Shown one piece after another: positions 62,233-64,000 of a DNA stretch of 64,000 bases; positions within the stretch are counted from its first letter, which is position 1; every line of letters begins with the position of its first letter. The stretch covers positions 3,596,001 through 3,660,000 of the forward strand of contig NZ_JAFLRG010000001.1 of assembly GCF_017315725.1 (NCBI RefSeq), written 5' to 3'. The DNA comes from Trinickia acidisoli (GTDB lineage: Bacteria > Pseudomonadota > Gammaproteobacteria > Burkholderiales > Burkholderiaceae). A model generated the notes under the pieces. It was given only the letters and a program-made list of their open reading frames with translations. It did no database searches and was not told the DNA's origin. Made by a program: the position numbers and the translations under genes.

Positions 62233-63081
62233 TCAAGAAAATTCGTCGCCGCCCGGGAAGTCGGGCGCGCGCCGCTCGCGCAACGAGCGAATGCCCTCGC
62301 GCACGTCCGGGCCCGAGAAGCCCATGAATTCGAGCGCGAGCGACGTATCGAACGTCGGCCCCGCCATGCGCAACCAGTTGTTGAGCGCATATTTGGTCCA
62401 GCGGATCGCGCTCTGCGAGCCCTGCGCGAGCCGCGCCGCCACCTCGAACGCCTTCGGCAGCAAGTCGGCTTCGTCGACCGCCAGCGAAACGAGCCCGATC
62501 CGCTCGGCCTCGGCCCCGCTCACGGCCTCGCACAGCAGCAAGTAGTACTTCGCTTTGGCCATCCCGCACAGGAGCGGCCACACGATGGCGGCATGATCGC
62601 CGGCCGCGACGCCTAGGCGCGTGTGGCCGTCGATGATGCGCGCGTCGTTGGCTGCGATCGATACGTCGGCCAGCAAACCGGCCACGAGCCCGGCGCCGAC
62701 GGCTGGCCCATGCATCGCCGAGACGATCGGCTTGCTGCAGTTGATGACGTTGTAGACGAGGTCGCGCGCCTCGCGCCAGACGCGCGAGCGCACCTCGAAG
62801 CGATCGGCCATCTGCTCGACGAGGCCGAGATCGCCGCCCGCCGAAAAACCTTTGCCCTCGCCGCGAATCACGGCGACCCGCGTGTCCGGATCGCGATCGA
62901 CGTCGCGCCAAATCTCGGCAAGCTCGCGATGCATGCGATCGTCCGCGGCCGCGAGCCCGCTTTTGTTCATCCCTTCCCCGCTCATGACGATTTCGAGCAC
63001 GCCGTGCGGATGACGCCGCAAGCGCAGCGAGCGGTAATGCGCGTAGGGCGCCAAGTCGCCGGGGGTCGTGGTGTCGGTCAT
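62233..63081 (-). CDS. Crotonase family protein (atypical active site)
   Basis: A 282-residue enoyl-CoA hydratase/isomerase fold protein. The acyl-CoA oxyanion loops are clear: [10 protein letters not shown] (77-86) and HGPAVGAGL (124-132). By eye, the position of the first catalytic Glu of true hydratases is H153 (DGHTRLG) and the second is Y179 (KAKYYLL), so both usual glutamates appear absent; D162 is a possible substitute. The reaction is therefore uncertain and may be an isomerase, hydrolase or other crotonase chemistry. It lies 40 bp before phaM. Confidence 0.86.
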   Translation of the reverse strand: MTDTTTPGDLAPYAHYRSLRLRRHPHGVLEIVMSGEGMNKSGLAAADDRMHRELAEIWRDVDRDPDTRVAVIRGEGKGFSAGGDLGLVEQMADRFEVRSRVWREARDLVYNVINCSKPIVSAMHGPAVGAGLVAGLLADVSIAANDARIIDGHTRLGVAAGDHAAIVWPLLCGMAKAKYYLLLCEAVSGAEAERIGLVSLAVDEADLLPKAFEVAARLAQGSQSAIRWTKYALNNWLRMAGPTFDTSLALEFMGFSGPDVREGIRSLRERRAPDFPGGDEFS

Positions 63082-63212
63082 CCGTGTCGGATCAAGTTGG
63101 TTGTTCTCGAAAGCCCGCCTGGGCTCGGCGCCGCTCGATCGTCAGTGTAGGCCCGCGCGGGCCCTGCCGCATCGGGCCAAACCCGGCGCGAGCCTCGCGC
63201 TCTCAGGAACGC

Positions 63213-64000
63213 TCACGCGTGCTCGCGCGGGGCGACCGATTGCTCGATCGCCCCGAAGATCGACTTGCCGGCCTGATCGAACATCTCGATCTTGACGGTA
63301 TCGCCGTATTTCATGAACTCCGTTTGCGGCGCGCCGTTCGCGATCGTCTCCAGGCAGCGCTTTTCAGCGATGCAGCAATACCCGCGCTGCGCGTCCTTGT
63401 TCGAGACGGTACCCGAGCCCACGATCGAGCCGGCGCGCAAGTTGCGCGTCTTCGCCGCATGCGCGATGAGCTGGCCGAAGTGGAACACCATGTCGACACC
63501 CGCGTCGGGTTGGCCAACCTTCTTTCCGTTCCAGTGAACGATCATCGGCCGCTCGACGCGGCCCTCGCGCCAATGCTCGCCGAGTTCGTCGGGCGTCACG
63601 GCCACGGGCGAAAACGCCGTGGCCGGCTTGCTTTGAAAGAAGCCGAAGCCCTTTGCGAGTTCCGCCGGAATCAGGTTGCGCAGCGAGACGTCGTTGACGA
63701 GCATGAGCAGGCGCACGGCCTTGAGCGCCGTCTCAGGCGCGGTGCCCATCGGCACGTCGGACGCGATAACGGCCACTTCGGCCTCGAAGTCGATGCCGAA
63801 CGCCTCCGACGCGCAGACGATGTCCTCGCGCGGACCGAGGAAGTCGTCGCTGCCGCCTTGATACATCAGCGGGTCGGTCCAGAATTCAGGCGGCATGTCG
63901 GCGCCGCGCGCGCGGCGCACGAGCTCGACATGATTCACGTACGCCGAACCGTCGGCCCACTGGAATGCGCGCGGCAACGGCGCCATGCAGTCCTTCTGCT
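63213..64000 (-). CDS. Fumarylacetoacetate hydrolase family protein (partial)
   Basis: The C-terminal part of a FAH-fold hydrolase; the frame is still open at the window edge, continuing upstream of MAPLPRAFQWADG as ...QKDC. Metal-binding residues are seen in EAFGIDFEAEVAVI and in the VNDVSLRN segment. FSPVAVTPDELGEH, GTVSNKDAQRG and CLETIANG are typical. Homologues are about 330 residues, so about 70 are missing at the N terminus. It may act on fumarylacetoacetate in tyrosine breakdown or on a related 2-oxo acid; no hmgA is visible to decide. Confidence 0.88.
   Translation of the reverse strand, partial: QKDCMAPLPRAFQWADGSAYVNHVELVRRARGADMPPEFWTDPLMYQGGSDDFLGPREDIVCASEAFGIDFEAEVAVIASDVPMGTAPETALKAVRLLMLVNDVSLRNLIPAELAKGFGFFQSKPATAFSPVAVTPDELGEHWREGRVERPMIVHWNGKKVGQPDAGVDMVFHFGQLIAHAAKTRNLRAGSIVGSGTVSNKDAQRGYCCIAEKRCLETIANGAPQTEFMKYGDTVKIEMFDQAGKSIFGAIEQSVAPREHA

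Overview
The window is a stretch of a high-GC betaproteobacterial chromosome. It most likely comes from Burkholderia sensu lato (Burkholderia, Paraburkholderia, Trinickia or a relative). This rests on the strongly GC-biased third codon positions, on sequence resemblance to Burkholderiaceae proteins as I remember them, and on core gene blocks that are collinear in that family: nagABFE, the aa3 oxidase cluster, gpsA-secB-grxC, EIIA-HPr-EI with gshBA, glnK-amtB, lipAB-ybeD-dacC and birA-coaX. No insertion sequence, prophage, CRISPR array, rRNA or tRNA was found, so this looks like conserved chromosomal backbone rather than an island.

Layout. 1-9042: the tail of an unknown gene, then an N-acetylglucosamine (GlcNAc) PTS and catabolic operon (nagA, a SIS-domain nagB, the fused nagF, nagE) with a well-formed promoter, a divergent MarR-acetyltransferase fusion, and an orphan metQ. 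9273-19618: the cytochrome aa3 oxidase and assembly cluster (SCO, heme O and heme A synthases, a SCO-like protein, SURF1, twin-TM protein, subunit III, DUF2970, CtaG/Cox11, a 43-residue assembly protein, subunits I and II, DUF2244). 19796-28684: bioC, comF, trmL, a macrodomain protein, gpsA, secB, grxC, a rhodanese, gpmA, ctpA and moeB. 28661-36769: the regulatory PTS (EI, HPr, EIIA-Man), glutathione synthesis (gshB, gshA), nitrogen control (amtB, glnK) behind a sigma-54 promoter with an NtrC-type site, and ubiK. 36927-40547: comM, a 613-bp AT-rich non-coding region with DnaA boxes, a lipoprotein and a TlpA-like thioredoxin. 40555-45504: dctA-dctB-dctD with a sigma-54 promoter and paired activator-like sites. 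45630-50405: lipA, lipB, DUF2917, gcvA, ybeD and dacC. 50778-55803: a hydrolase, a thioredoxin-like ferredoxin, and an Mla/Mce-type lipid ABC transporter. 55993-58630: birA, coaX, a small membrane protein and rfaE2. 58765-64000: a di-iron ferritin-like protein, a patatin phospholipase, PhaM, an atypical crotonase and a partial fumarylacetoacetate hydrolase.

How it fits together. Two separate phosphoenolpyruvate phosphorelays lie within 31 kb. NagF-NagE is for GlcNAc uptake. EIIA-Man/HPr/EI has no permease nearby and is probably regulatory. The nag, glnK and dctA promoters can be read directly, and each carries plausible operator or enhancer sites. No clearly new multi-gene system was seen. 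The best leads are regulatory or domain-level: the operator inside the nag promoter, a 17-bp inverted repeat between ptsH and ptsI, the DnaA-box region after comM, a four-cysteine insert in the DctB-like kinase, a degenerate second EIIB domain in NagE, and a crotonase that seems to lack both usual glutamates.
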